In this document: piece after piece, positions 40,601 through 48,273 of the stretch | Position numbering within the stretch: position 1 is the first letter of the stretch | Layout of the letters: each line of letters opens with the position of its first letter | DNA from: Candidatus Eisenbergiella stercoravium | GTDB lineage: Bacteria; Bacillota; Clostridia; Lachnospirales; Lachnospiraceae | Reading direction: 5' to 3' | DNA length: 64,000 nt | Assembly: GCA_019113175.1 (NCBI GenBank) | Contig: DXHY01000044.1 | Span: 1-64,000 of the forward strand | Notes under the pieces: generated by a model | Told to the model about the DNA's origin: nothing | Database searches by the model: none | Seen by the model: the letters and a program-made list of their open reading frames with translations, nothing else | Program-made: the position numbers and the translations under genes

Positions 40601-41114
40601 TGAAGAAACCGGGGAGATAAACGCGAAGGATCAGGAGCGTGTGGTCATCGGCGGCCTGATCACGGAAAAGAAGATCAAATACACCAGAAAGGATCAGGTG
40701 ATGGCATTCCTCACCCTGGAGGATCTGGTGGGAAGCGTGGAAGTGGTGGTTTTCCCGCGGGTTTATGAGCAGGAGAGCGGCAAGCTGACGGAAGAGTCGA
40801 AGGTATTCATCCGCGGACGTGTGGATGCCGCGGAGGACCGGGACGGAAAGGTGATCTGTGAGTCCGTCCAGGCATTTGATGAGGTGCGCCGCACCCTCTG
40901 GATCAAATTTCCGACAAAGGCTGCCTACGAGGAAGCGGAGCAGACGCTTTTTGACGCGCTCTCCGCTTCGGACGGAAACGACGGCGTGGTGATCTATGTG
41001 GAGAATCCCCGTGCGAAGAAGAATCTGCCGCCCAACCGCAACGTGAAAGCGGATAAGGAGCTGGTGGAAAAACTTTCCGGCATGTACGGAGAGGAGAATG
41101 TGAAAGTGGTCTGA
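37665..41114 (+). CDS. dnaE: DNA polymerase III subunit alpha
   Basis: An 1149-residue C-family replicative polymerase. The PHP domain (AHLHVHTEYSLLDG, residues 2-270) is followed by the palm with PDIDIDF (about 396-402) holding catalytic Asp residues, GPGRGSAAGSIVSYCL, fingers, helix-hairpin-helix and a C-terminal OB domain (VVIGGLITEKKIKYTRKDQ). Size and order match DnaE rather than PolC. AGAAGAGG lies before ATG 37665; the in-frame ATG at 37593 is in the repeat. In many clostridia dnaE is directly followed by pfkA; here about 5 kb intervenes. Confidence 0.95.
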   Translation: MAFAHLHVHTEYSLLDGSNKIKEYVRRVKELGMDSAAITDHGVMYGVIDFYRAAKEAGIKPIIGCEVYVAPGSRFDRETGGGDDRYYHLVLLAENNTGYANLMKIVSRGFTEGFYYKPRVDMELLNQYHEGIIALSACLAGEVARNIQKGLVDEAKKAALKYQECFGKGNFFLELQDHGIPAQRLVNTTLLSMSKELDIPLVVTNDVHYTYPEDEKPHDILLCIQTAKKLSDEDRMRYEGGQYYVKSEEEMKGLFPYAWEAVENTQAIADRCNVEIEFGVTKLPHFEVPEGYTSETYLYHLCEDGLAERYPDDDGTLQKRLDYELSVIKQMGYVDYFLIVWDFINYARRNGIAVGPGRGSAAGSIVSYCLKITNIDPIRYNLLFERFLNPERVSMPDIDIDFCFERRQEVIDYVGRKYGQEKVVQIVTFGTMAAKGVIRDVGRVMDLPYAYVDGIAKMIPNELNITIDRALQINPELRKLYETDSQVKELIDMSKRLEGLPRHTSMHAAGVVICPESADNYVPLSRGSDGSITTQFTMTTLEELGLLKMDFLGLRTLTVIQNAAEMVKKDKGIELDMDHIDFNDKAVLDSLGTGRTDGVFQLESGGMKNFMKELKPQNLEDIIAGISLYRPGPMDFIPKYIRGKNNSASITYLCPQLEHILEPTYGCIVYQEQVMQIVRDLGGYTMGRSDLVRRAMSKKKQSVMEKERNNFIYGNEEEGVPGCVKNGISAEVAGEIYDEMMDFAKYAFNKSHAACYAVVAYQTAWLKYYYPVEFMAALMTSVIDNPKKVSEYILTCRNMRIKILPPDVNEGEIGFSVSGGSIRYALTAIKGIGRPVIEQLLRERKERGVFTSLQDFITRMMDTEVNKRTVENFIKAGAFDGLGGTRKQFMGVFAQMMDAGIQNKKNNLAGQMSLFDLVSEEEKSEYEIRLPDVGEYPKEILLGFEKEVLGIYVSGHPLEEYAQTWKKHITRTTADFVLDEETGEINAKDQERVVIGGLITEKKIKYTRKDQVMAFLTLEDLVGSVEVVVFPRVYEQESGKLTEESKVFIRGRVDAAEDRDGKVICESVQAFDEVRRTLWIKFPTKAAYEEAEQTLFDALSASDGNDGVVIYVENPRAKKNLPPNRNVKADKELVEKLSGMYGEENVKVV

Positions 41115-41153
41115 GAAAACGGTATTTTTTAAAATGATTTCCAGGCGAAGACC

Positions 41154-41182
41154 TTGCTTCCTGTTTTTCAATATAGTATAAT
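41154..41182 (+). promoter_or_regulatory. Antitoxin RNA promoter
   Basis: TTGCTT (41154-41159), 17 bp, TATAAT (41177-41182). Start predicted near 41189. Confidence 0.6.
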
Positions 41183-41188
41183 AGATAT

Positions 41189-41292
41189 AGAAAAAGGGAA
41201 AGCCAGAGACATATGGCCTACCCCGTATAGTTTAAAGACTTACCTCAGATGAGGCCAGCCGTCACTAGTGCGAGTAGTGGCGGCTATTTCTT
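41189..41292 (+). ncRNA. Antisense (antitoxin) RNA of the intact type I locus
   Basis: About 100 nt from AGAAAAAGGGAAAGCC to the terminator GCCGTCACTA (41258-41267)/TAGTGGCGGC (41275-41284) plus TATTTCTTT. It is fully complementary to the 3' untranslated region of the toxin mRNA. By analogy with TxpA-RatA, duplex formation would trigger degradation or block translation. The 3' end also overlaps the toxin stop codon. Confidence 0.6.
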
Positions 41293-41373
41293 TCCATCGA
41301 AGATCGTATAACACAATCCCACGATAGTGGCAATGAGTATACAAAACTGAAATAAGTCAGCATATGTAACCAT
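41284..41373 (-). CDS. Holin-like type I toxin, 29 residues
   Basis: MVTYADLFQFCILIATIVGL then CYTIFDGKK: one hydrophobic helix with a short polar start and basic end, matching the putative holin-like toxin family of Bacillota. AGGGAGG is seven bases before the ATG at 41373. The stop overlaps the shared terminator, as usual in TxpA/BsrG-type loci. Such peptides depolarise or perforate the membrane when overproduced. It is too short for most gene finders. Confidence 0.75.
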   Translation of the reverse strand: MVTYADLFQFCILIATIVGLCYTIFDGKK

Positions 41374-41477
41374 TAGCCATCCTCCCTTTCTCTTTCGATT
41401 CCGGAGGGACAACCCCTCCGTTCAGTAGACAACGAAGGGCAGGCCGCCTGTTATGTCCTCTGGTTTCCCATGCATTT

Positions 41478-41506
41478 AATATAACATATATAAAACGTTT
41501 TATCAA
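41478..41506 (-). promoter_or_regulatory. Toxin mRNA promoter
   Basis: On the minus strand TTGATA (41506-41501), 17 bp, TATATT (41483-41478). The predicted 5' end (near 41471) opens with GGGAAACCAGAGGACATAAC, complementary to the 3' region of the same mRNA. Apart from the toxin locus and the hairpin at 41597, the 570-bp gap 41115-41686 holds only AT-rich sequence. Confidence 0.6.
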
Positions 41507-41596
41507 ATTGTTTTAAATTTAATTTCATTGAATTTCAAATTCAAAATTAAGAAGGCGTATCCCGCAAATTGATGATGTACCGGAACAAAAGATTCA

Positions 41597-41650
41597 GGCT
41601 CCCTTCCAGGCAGTCAGGCCAAAAGCCTGCTGACCGGAAGGGAGCCTGTG
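41597..41650 (-). terminator. Large terminator of the ABC operon
   Basis: A stem of more than 20 bp: CAGGCTCCCTTCC-GGTCAGCAGGC pairs with GCCTGACTGCC-TGGAAGGGAGCCTG on the minus strand, followed by AATCTTTTGTT. Confidence 0.75.
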
Positions 41651-41686
41651 AAGTTTTTGTTAAAACCGGGCGATCGGAAAAGCCGT

Positions 41687-43606
41687 TTAATCCAGTTCCA
41701 GCGCACCGGTATACAGCTGATAATAAGTACCCTTGAGCTTGATCAGATCCTCATGGGTGCCGCGCTCGATGATCCGGCCATGGTCGAGAACCATGATGGC
41801 GTCGGCGTTCTGAACGGTGGACAGACGATGCGCGATGACAAAGGTGGTGCGTCCGTGCATCAGTGCATCCATACCGCGCTGAACGATTGCTTCCGTATGG
41901 GTATCGATGGAGCTGGTCGCTTCATCCAGAATCATAACGGGCGGATCCGCAACGGCGGCACGCGCAATGGCGAGCAGCTGCCTCTGCCCCTGGCTCAGGT
42001 TCGCTCCGTTACCGGTCAGCATGGTGTCGTAGCCATCCGGCAGACGGCGGATGAAATCGTCCGCACCGGCCAGTCTTGCAGCGCCGATACAGTCTGCGTC
42101 AGGAGCATCCAGATTGCCGTACCGGATGTTTTCCATAACGGTTCCGGTGAACAGATTGGTGTCCTGCAGCACGATGCCAAGGCTTCGGCGCAGGTCGGCT
42201 TTTTTGATCTTGTTGATGTTGATGCCGTCGTAACGGATCTTTCCATCAGCAATGTCATAGAAGCGGTTGATCAGGTTGGTAATGGTCGTTTTGCCCGCGC
42301 CGGTGGATCCCACGAATGCAACCTTCTGACCCGGCTTGGCGTAGAGGGAAATATCGTGAAGCACGATCTTTTCCGGTACATAGCCGAAGTCCACGTCGAA
42401 GAAGCGGACATCACCCTGCAGGCGGGTATAGGTAACGGTTCCATCGTGATGCGGGTGCTTCCATGCCCAGATATTGGTTCTCTCTGTGCATTCCTCCAGA
42501 GTGCCGTCTGCTTTTTCCTTCGCATTGACCAGCGTGACGTATCCGTCGTCGGTTTCCGGCTCTTCATCCAGCAGTGCGAAAATACGGTGCGCGCCGGCGA
42601 GACCCATAACCACCATGTTGACCTGGTTGGAAACCTGGCCGATGGCACCTGCAAACTGCTTGGTCATGTTCAGGAAGGGAACCACGATGCTGATGCTGAG
42701 TGCCAGGCCGGAAATGCTGACATTGGGAGCTCCTGCCAGCAGCAGGCTGCCGCCGACTAGAGCCACGATTACGTAAATGACGTTTCCGATGTTGCCGAGC
42801 AGAGGCATCAGAATGTTGGCATATCGGTTTGCCTTTTCGGAATTCTCAAACAGTTCATCATTTACCTTATCAAAATCAGCCTTGGCGCCTTCCTCATGGC
42901 AGAAAACCTTGATGACCTTCTGACCGTTCATCATCTCCTCTACAAAGCCTTCCGTGCGGGCGATGGAAATCTGCTGCTGAAGGAAGTAGCGGGAGGAATG
43001 TCCGCTGACGTACCGGGTGACAAAGGTCATGATCACCACGCCGCAGATAACTACCAGCGCGAGCCAGAGGCTGTAATACAGCATGATGCAGAAAACGCTG
43101 ATCAGGGTGACTGCGGAAATCATCAGCTGCGGGAGACTCTGGCTGATCATCTGACGCAGCGTATCAATATCATTGGTATAAAAGCTCATGATATCGCCGT
43201 GATTATGCGTATCAAAATAGCGGATGGGCAGATCCTGCATGTGATCGAACATCTTTTTACGGAGCTTTGCCAGCGTTCCCTGGGTGATGACAGCCATCAG
43301 CTGAGTATAAAGGACGTTGGCAAGAAGGCTGATCGCATACAAAGTGACCAGAAGGGCCAGCAGAGTAAAAATGGTTCCGGAAGCAGAGGCCCAGTCTCCG
43401 CTTTCAAAGGTGTCCTCCACGACGGCAATGGCGTTCTGCATGAACACAGAAGGAATGGAGCTCACAACTGCATTGATGAGAATGCAGACCAGCGTGATCG
43501 GAAGAAGCACCGGATAAAAGCTGAATACGGTGCGGATCAGGCGGGGAAGAACGCCCTTGGGCGCGCGTCTGCCGCGTGCGGTGGATTCGGTGGAATTATT
43601 TGCCAT
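41687..43606 (-). CDS. Heterodimeric ABC exporter subunit with consensus ATPase motifs
   Basis: A 639-residue half-transporter: six TM helices then an ABC domain. Walker A GSTGAGKTT, signature LSQGQRQLL, Walker B VMILDEATSSID with catalytic Glu and H-loop AHRLS are complete. A 30-residue polar insertion (about 375-405, TLEECTERTNIWAWKHPHHD) precedes the ABC core. It pairs with the upstream subunit, whose motifs are degenerate, as in BmrCD/TM287-288-like multidrug exporters. AGGAGG selects ATG 43606. The genes overlap by 11 bp. Confidence 0.88.
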   Translation of the reverse strand: MANNSTESTARGRRAPKGVLPRLIRTVFSFYPVLLPITLVCILINAVVSSIPSVFMQNAIAVVEDTFESGDWASASGTIFTLLALLVTLYAISLLANVLYTQLMAVITQGTLAKLRKKMFDHMQDLPIRYFDTHNHGDIMSFYTNDIDTLRQMISQSLPQLMISAVTLISVFCIMLYYSLWLALVVICGVVIMTFVTRYVSGHSSRYFLQQQISIARTEGFVEEMMNGQKVIKVFCHEEGAKADFDKVNDELFENSEKANRYANILMPLLGNIGNVIYVIVALVGGSLLLAGAPNVSISGLALSISIVVPFLNMTKQFAGAIGQVSNQVNMVVMGLAGAHRIFALLDEEPETDDGYVTLVNAKEKADGTLEECTERTNIWAWKHPHHDGTVTYTRLQGDVRFFDVDFGYVPEKIVLHDISLYAKPGQKVAFVGSTGAGKTTITNLINRFYDIADGKIRYDGININKIKKADLRRSLGIVLQDTNLFTGTVMENIRYGNLDAPDADCIGAARLAGADDFIRRLPDGYDTMLTGNGANLSQGQRQLLAIARAAVADPPVMILDEATSSIDTHTEAIVQRGMDALMHGRTTFVIAHRLSTVQNADAIMVLDHGRIIERGTHEDLIKLKGTYYQLYTGALELD

Positions 43607-45344
43607 CCTTGTCACCTCCTACTCGATTCTGGGATGTATAAAGATCACGATAAACCTCATTGGATGCCAGGAGCTCCTCATGAGTACCCATTGCGCTGAT
43701 GCGGCCGCCTTCCATCATGATAATGCGGTCTGCGTCCTGCACACTGGCAACACGCTGGGCGATGATGATCTTGGTGGTCTCCGGAATGAACTCCCGGAAG
43801 CCCTTGCGGATCAGAGCGTCCGTGCGGGTATCCACAGCGCTGGTTGAATCATCCAGGATCAGGATTTTGGGCTTCTTCAGAAGAGCGCGGGCAATACACA
43901 GACGCTGCTTCTGACCGCCGGAAACGTTGGTGCCTCCCTGCTCGATCCAGGTATCATATTTGTTCGGGAACTGCTGGATGAACTCATCGGCCTGTGCCAG
44001 ACGGCAGGCTTCCTCCATCTCGGCATCTGTAGCATTGGGATTTCCCCAGCGCAGATTATCCTTGATCGTTCCGGAGAACAGGACATTCTTCTGAAGGACT
44101 ACGGCTACCTGATTGCGCAGCGCTTCCAGATCATATTTGCGCACGTCCACGCCGCCGACCCTGACGCTTCCCTCTGTTACGTCGTACAGACGGGGAATCA
44201 GCTGGATCAGCGAAGATTTGGAAGAGCCGGTGCCTCCGAGAATGCCGACCACCTCTCCTGATTTAATGTGCAGATTGATGTCGGCAAGAGCCATGCGGTC
44301 CGCCTTTTTGGAATATTTGAAGCTGACATTATCAAAATCTACGGAACCGTCCTTTACTTCAGTCAGTCCGCCTGAAGGACTCTTCAGCGTGCTCTCCTCA
44401 TTCAGAACCTCAACAATACGTTCTGCGGATTCCGCGGACATGGTGATCATTCCGAATACCATGGAGAGCATCATCAGGCTCATCAGAATCTGGAAGCTGT
44501 AGGTCAGCATGGAGGACATCTGTCCAACATTCAGATCCAGACCGCGGCTGGTGATGACGGTGTAGGAGCCGTAGGACATGACGAATGCTATTCCGGCGTA
44601 AACGCAGATCTGCATCATCGGGCTGTTGATTGCCATAATACGTTCTGCTTTGGTGAAGTCCTTCTGTACGTTTTCTGCGGCAGCGCCAAATTTCTTCTTT
44701 TCATAATCCTCACGAACATAGGATTTTACCACGCGCATGGCCTGAATGTTTTCCTGTACGGAATCGTTCAGGGCGTCATATTTGCGGAAGACCCGGCGGA
44801 ACAGAGGCGTTGCAGACCGGATCACGAAGAACAGGCCGATTCCCAGAAGCGGGATGGTAACCAGGAAAATCACGGCAAGCCGTCCTCCCATGACGAAGCC
44901 CATGACAAAGGAAAAGATCAGCATCAGCGGGCAGCGGATGGCGATACGGATAATCATCATATAGGCCATCTGCACGTTGGTGATATCGGTGGTCAGACGG
45001 GTTACCAGGCTGGATACCAGGAATTTATCGATGTTTTCAAAAGAATATCCCTGTATCTTATAAAACATATCCCGGCGCAGGTTCCGGGCAAAGCCCGCGG
45101 ACGCAGTAGCACAGGTCGCGCCTGCTGCACCGCCGAAAACCAGCGAAATGACAGACATGACGATCAGGGCAGCACCGTACTGAGCAATGACGCTCATGGA
45201 GCAGCCGGCCTGCATCTGGCCGACAAGATTGGCGATCACGAACGGGATCACACATTCCATAATTACCTCTACCGTTACCAGCAGAGGAGTCAGGATTGAA
45301 GCCTTTTTGTACTCGCGTATGCTTCGTGCCAAGACTTTAATCAT
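43596..45344 (-). CDS. Heterodimeric ABC exporter subunit with degenerate ATPase site
   Basis: A 582-residue half-transporter with six TM helices. Its Walker A is GGTGSSKSS (Ser for the usual Gly before Lys), signature is VSGGQKQRL, and Walker B reads ILILDDSTSAVD, with Asp in place of catalytic Glu. The Q-loop/H-loop end has IAQRV rather than a His motif. So one of two ATP sites is non-catalytic, as is typical for heterodimers. AAAGGAGG supports ATG 45344 over 45353. It overlaps marR by 4 bp. Confidence 0.88.
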   Translation of the reverse strand: MIKVLARSIREYKKASILTPLLVTVEVIMECVIPFVIANLVGQMQAGCSMSVIAQYGAALIVMSVISLVFGGAAGATCATASAGFARNLRRDMFYKIQGYSFENIDKFLVSSLVTRLTTDITNVQMAYMMIIRIAIRCPLMLIFSFVMGFVMGGRLAVIFLVTIPLLGIGLFFVIRSATPLFRRVFRKYDALNDSVQENIQAMRVVKSYVREDYEKKKFGAAAENVQKDFTKAERIMAINSPMMQICVYAGIAFVMSYGSYTVITSRGLDLNVGQMSSMLTYSFQILMSLMMLSMVFGMITMSAESAERIVEVLNEESTLKSPSGGLTEVKDGSVDFDNVSFKYSKKADRMALADINLHIKSGEVVGILGGTGSSKSSLIQLIPRLYDVTEGSVRVGGVDVRKYDLEALRNQVAVVLQKNVLFSGTIKDNLRWGNPNATDAEMEEACRLAQADEFIQQFPNKYDTWIEQGGTNVSGGQKQRLCIARALLKKPKILILDDSTSAVDTRTDALIRKGFREFIPETTKIIIAQRVASVQDADRIIMMEGGRISAMGTHEELLASNEVYRDLYTSQNRVGGDKDGK

Positions 45345-45973
45345 TTGTGACATTCCTCCTTTCGACCGCCCGGCAGGCGGCGTTCATTTACAACTGTATG
45401 GCTTTTGCCATGCTCCCCCTCTGTTGTGGAGGCAGGATTTCCGCAAACCTTATCATGGCCGGCGGGATGCGGGTCCCCGGAAGGGGCCGGCGGGCCGGAG
45501 GCTTGCGTATGACCGGAAGAAGATTCCTCCGGACAGCAGCAGGCATCCCAGTCGTCCAGATTACGCAGCATCTGAGCTGCCATTTCCCGGAACATTATGA
45601 TCTGTCCCTCAGAAAGACCACGAGTGAGCATGCGGTCGGTTTCCTCCAGGCAGGCGCGTACCTGTGCGGCCAGTTCGAAAGCGCGCTGTGTGGGGACCAG
45701 ACTTTTCAGTCTGGCATCATTGGGCACACTTTCCCGCAGGATGATGCCGTTTTTTTCCAGAAGCTGGAGAATTCCTGTCGCAGTCGAACGACTCAGGCCG
45801 AACGCGCTTTCGACATCACGCTGAAAGACAGGGCCTTCCTTGCAGTGGGCCAGGATGTAATAAATCACCCGGCTCTGGACGCCGGTAATGCCCAGATTCT
45901 GGAAATCAGCATCAAGCCGGGCCTTCACCTTGTGCGACAGCAGGTTGATCCAGGCACCGCAGTCTTTTTCCAC
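45341..45973 (-). CDS. MarR family transcriptional regulator with disordered tail
   Basis: A 210-residue winged-helix repressor, first in the ABC operon. KVKARLDADFQNLGITGVQS and the recognition helix LSRSTATGILQLLEKNG are typical. Normal MarR proteins are about 140-150 residues. Here about 60 extra polar, His/Pro/Gly-rich residues follow (CCCPEESSSGHTQASGPP ...), including a Cys triplet that might sense metals or oxidants. GTG 45973 has AAAGGGGGG upstream. It likely represses this operon from the palindrome at 46026. Confidence 0.85.
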   Translation of the reverse strand: MEKDCGAWINLLSHKVKARLDADFQNLGITGVQSRVIYYILAHCKEGPVFQRDVESAFGLSRSTATGILQLLEKNGIILRESVPNDARLKSLVPTQRAFELAAQVRACLEETDRMLTRGLSEGQIIMFREMAAQMLRNLDDWDACCCPEESSSGHTQASGPPAPSGDPHPAGHDKVCGNPASTTEGEHGKSHTVVNERRLPGGRKEECHK

Positions 45974-46025
45974 TTCGTTCCCCCCTTTCGGACGAAAAAA
46001 TCTGATTTATTTGTTAGGATGCGAA

Positions 46026-46059
46026 CGATATAATATCGCAGTTTGGGGCTCTGTGTCAA
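46026..46059 (-). promoter_or_regulatory. marR-ABC promoter with operator palindrome
   Basis: On the minus strand TTGACA (46059-46054), 18 bp, TATTAT (46035-46030). CGATAT-A-ATATCG (46026-46038) is a perfect dyad exactly over the -10, a good place for MarR to block polymerase. Confidence 0.6.
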
Positions 46060-46229
46060 GAGGAAAAAGGAAGGTTTATCAACCTGATTTATGAAAGGGA
46101 ATGAGGGAAAAACCATTTCCGGAATTCTTTACAAGAAAATGATTGAAAAGGGGGTATTTATAGATTAAAATAGACACAGAGTATGGACAAAAATCAGTAT
46201 CTGAATTTGATAGACGGGAGGACGGATGT

Positions 46230-47204
46230 ATGGCAAAGTCGATTAAAACGATAGGAATCCTGACGAGCGGCGGCGATGCGCCGGGAATGAATGCGGCGAT
46301 CCGGGCCGTGACGAGGAAGGCGCTTACCAACGGCGTGAAGGTGAAGGGAATCAAGAGAGGCTACCAGGGCCTTTTAAATGAGGAAATCGTTGACATGCAG
46401 GCGCGGAGCGTTTCCGATATTATTCAGCGGGGCGGAACGATTCTGGGAACGGCCCGGTGTATGGAATTCAAGACGGAGGAAGGCCAGCAGAAGGGCGCGG
46501 AGATCTGCAGAAAGCACGGAATCGACGGACTGGTGGTCATCGGAGGCGATGGTTCCTATATGGGCGCGAGGGCACTTTCCAGACATGGCATCAACACTGT
46601 CGGGCTTCCCGGCACCATCGATCTGGACATTGCCTGCACGGATTATACCATCGGCTTTGATACGGCTGTCAACACCGCCATGCAGGCCATTGATAAGGTA
46701 AGAGATACATCCTCCTCTCATGAAAGATGCAGCATCATCGAGGTTATGGGAAGAAACGCGGGCTATATCGCTCTCTGGTGCGGCGTGGCAAACGGCGCGG
46801 AGGATATCCTCCTTCCGGAGAAATATGATTATAACGAGCAGAACATCATCAATAACATCATCAATAACAGAAAACGGGGAAAAACCCACCATCTGATCAT
46901 CAATGCGGAGGGAATCGGCCATTCTACCTCCATGGCGAGGCGGATCGAGGCGGCGACCGGAGTGGAGACCAGAGCGACGATCCTGGGATACATGCAGAGA
47001 GGCGGAAGTCCGACCTGTAAGGACAGGTATTACGCTTCCATCATGGGCTGCCTTGCCGCGGACATTCTCTGCGAGGGAAAGACAAACCGGGTAATTGGCT
47101 ACCGCGGCGGTAAGTTTATCGATTTTGACATTGAAGAGGCGCTGGCGATGCAGAAGGACATTCCCGAATACGAATACAGGATCAGCAAGCTGCTCGCCCT
47201 CTAA
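46230..47204 (+). CDS. pfkA: ATP-dependent 6-phosphofructokinase
   Basis: Phosphorylates fructose-6-phosphate in glycolysis. GILTSGGDAPGMNAAIRAV is the ATP loop, GTIDLDIACTDYTIGFDTA the catalytic Asp region, and IEVMGRNAGYIALW the substrate and effector site. GGDGS (ATP type, Gly after Asp-equivalent) fits ATP use. Length 324 is standard. GGGAGG precedes ATG 46230. Its usual neighbour dnaE lies 5 kb upstream. Confidence 0.95.
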   Translation: MAKSIKTIGILTSGGDAPGMNAAIRAVTRKALTNGVKVKGIKRGYQGLLNEEIVDMQARSVSDIIQRGGTILGTARCMEFKTEEGQQKGAEICRKHGIDGLVVIGGDGSYMGARALSRHGINTVGLPGTIDLDIACTDYTIGFDTAVNTAMQAIDKVRDTSSSHERCSIIEVMGRNAGYIALWCGVANGAEDILLPEKYDYNEQNIINNIINNRKRGKTHHLIINAEGIGHSTSMARRIEAATGVETRATILGYMQRGGSPTCKDRYYASIMGCLAADILCEGKTNRVIGYRGGKFIDFDIEEALAMQKDIPEYEYRISKLLAL

Positions 47205-47243
47205 AATAAAGAAAGAACCCCGTGCATGACGGGAAAGAAAAGG

Positions 47244-47273
47244 CAACGGCGCGCTTCTGCGTGCCGTTGTTTT
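47244..47273 (+). terminator. pfkA terminator
   Basis: CAACGGC-GCGC with GCGT-GCCGTTG and TTTT. The spacer to the next gene has only its ribosome-binding site beyond this. Confidence 0.6.
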
Positions 47274-47381
47274 GTGGTAAGAGCAGGCTCCGGAACGGAC
47301 AGCCCGGACGGCGCGCCGGCCGGAATCTGTCCCGGGTACAGGAAGAACGGATCCAGGAAGAAATGGGAAAGAGAGAAGGAT

Positions 47382-48182
47382 ATGATCACATCCCTGTCAA
47401 ACAGCAGAGTAAAAAATGTAACGGCGCTGAACCGGAAGGCAAAAGAGAGAAGAAGCCAGGGGAAATATGTGGTGGAGGGCGTCAAAATGTTTCTGGAGGC
47501 GCCTGAGACGGAAATCGGGGAGGTTTATGTCTCCGAAAGCTTTTATGGGAAAATGCAGGAAAATCCGGCGGAATCAGCCTGTGCCGAAAAGCTTGCCGGG
47601 CTGTCTTATGAGACAGTATCAGACGAGGTGTTTTCCAAAATGTCGGATACGGAAGCCCCGCAGGGGATTCTCTGTGTGATGAGAAGAAAGGATTATTCGG
47701 AACGGGATATTCTTTCCGGAACGGCTCCGCTGATTATGGTGCTTGAGGATATTCAGGATCCCGGAAATCTGGGGACCATCCTGCGGACCGGCGAGGGAGC
47801 AGGCGTGCGCGGTATCCTTCTGAGCGGAGGGTGCGCAGATATCTATAATCCGAAAACAATCCGTTCCACCATGGGAAGCATTTACCGGGTTCCCTTTGCC
47901 TATGTGCCCTCCATCCCGGAGACGGCGGCCAGCCTGAAGGCGGCCGGCATCCGGATCTATGCGGCCCATCTGCAGGGCTCTGTGAATTATACGAAGCCGG
48001 ATTATACGAAGGGAACCGCCTTTTTTATAGGAAACGAAGGGAACGGCCTGCGGCCGGAGACGGCGGCCCTGGCGGACCGTTATATCCGGATTCCCATGGC
48101 GGGCAGGGTAGAATCCCTGAATGCGGCGATGGCAGCGGGAATTCTCATGTACGAAGCGGCAAGACAAAGGTACGGCGGATGA
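47382..48182 (+). CDS. TrmH/SpoU family RNA 2'-O-methyltransferase
   Basis: A 266-residue SPOUT methylase. An N-terminal substrate-binding domain (NRKAKERRSQGKYVVEGVKM) is followed by the SpoU core: EDIQDPGNLGTILRTGEGAG (motif 1 with conserved Asn and Arg), FFIGNEGNGL (motif 2) and IPMAGRVESLNAAMAAGI (motif 3, SAM knot). It methylates a ribose of rRNA or tRNA; target unknown. AGAGAAGGAT precedes ATG 47382; upstream frames cross the terminator. Confidence 0.88.
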   Translation: MITSLSNSRVKNVTALNRKAKERRSQGKYVVEGVKMFLEAPETEIGEVYVSESFYGKMQENPAESACAEKLAGLSYETVSDEVFSKMSDTEAPQGILCVMRRKDYSERDILSGTAPLIMVLEDIQDPGNLGTILRTGEGAGVRGILLSGGCADIYNPKTIRSTMGSIYRVPFAYVPSIPETAASLKAAGIRIYAAHLQGSVNYTKPDYTKGTAFFIGNEGNGLRPETAALADRYIRIPMAGRVESLNAAMAAGILMYEAARQRYGG

Positions 48183-48204
48183 TAACTGCGGGTTTTCATC
48201 CTGG

Positions 48205-48270
48205 GAATAGAGTGCCGCTTCCGGCGGTGCCGCTTTCAGCGATGCCGCTTTCAGCGGCAGAAAAGGAGTG
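48205..48270 (+). repeat. Short hairpin-module repeats before proC
   Basis: GTGCCGCTTCCGGCG, GTGCCGCTTTCAGCG and ATGCCGCTTTCAGCGGCAGAA are near-identical 16-17-bp steps. The last forms TGCCGCT-TTC-AGCGGCA and runs on as GAAAAGGAG, the proC ribosome-binding site. It is the terminal module of the galE/metK arrays without the others. Confidence 0.7.
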
Positions 48271-48273
48271 GAA

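Noticed and set aside
41284-41373. Phage holin, hence prophage
   Set aside because: The peptide belongs to the type I toxin pattern with an antisense RNA; no phage structural, integrase or lysis genes surround it.
43311-43699. Plus-strand open frames inside the ABC genes
   Set aside because: They are antisense to complete ABC transporter domains with Walker motifs and have no ribosome-binding sites.
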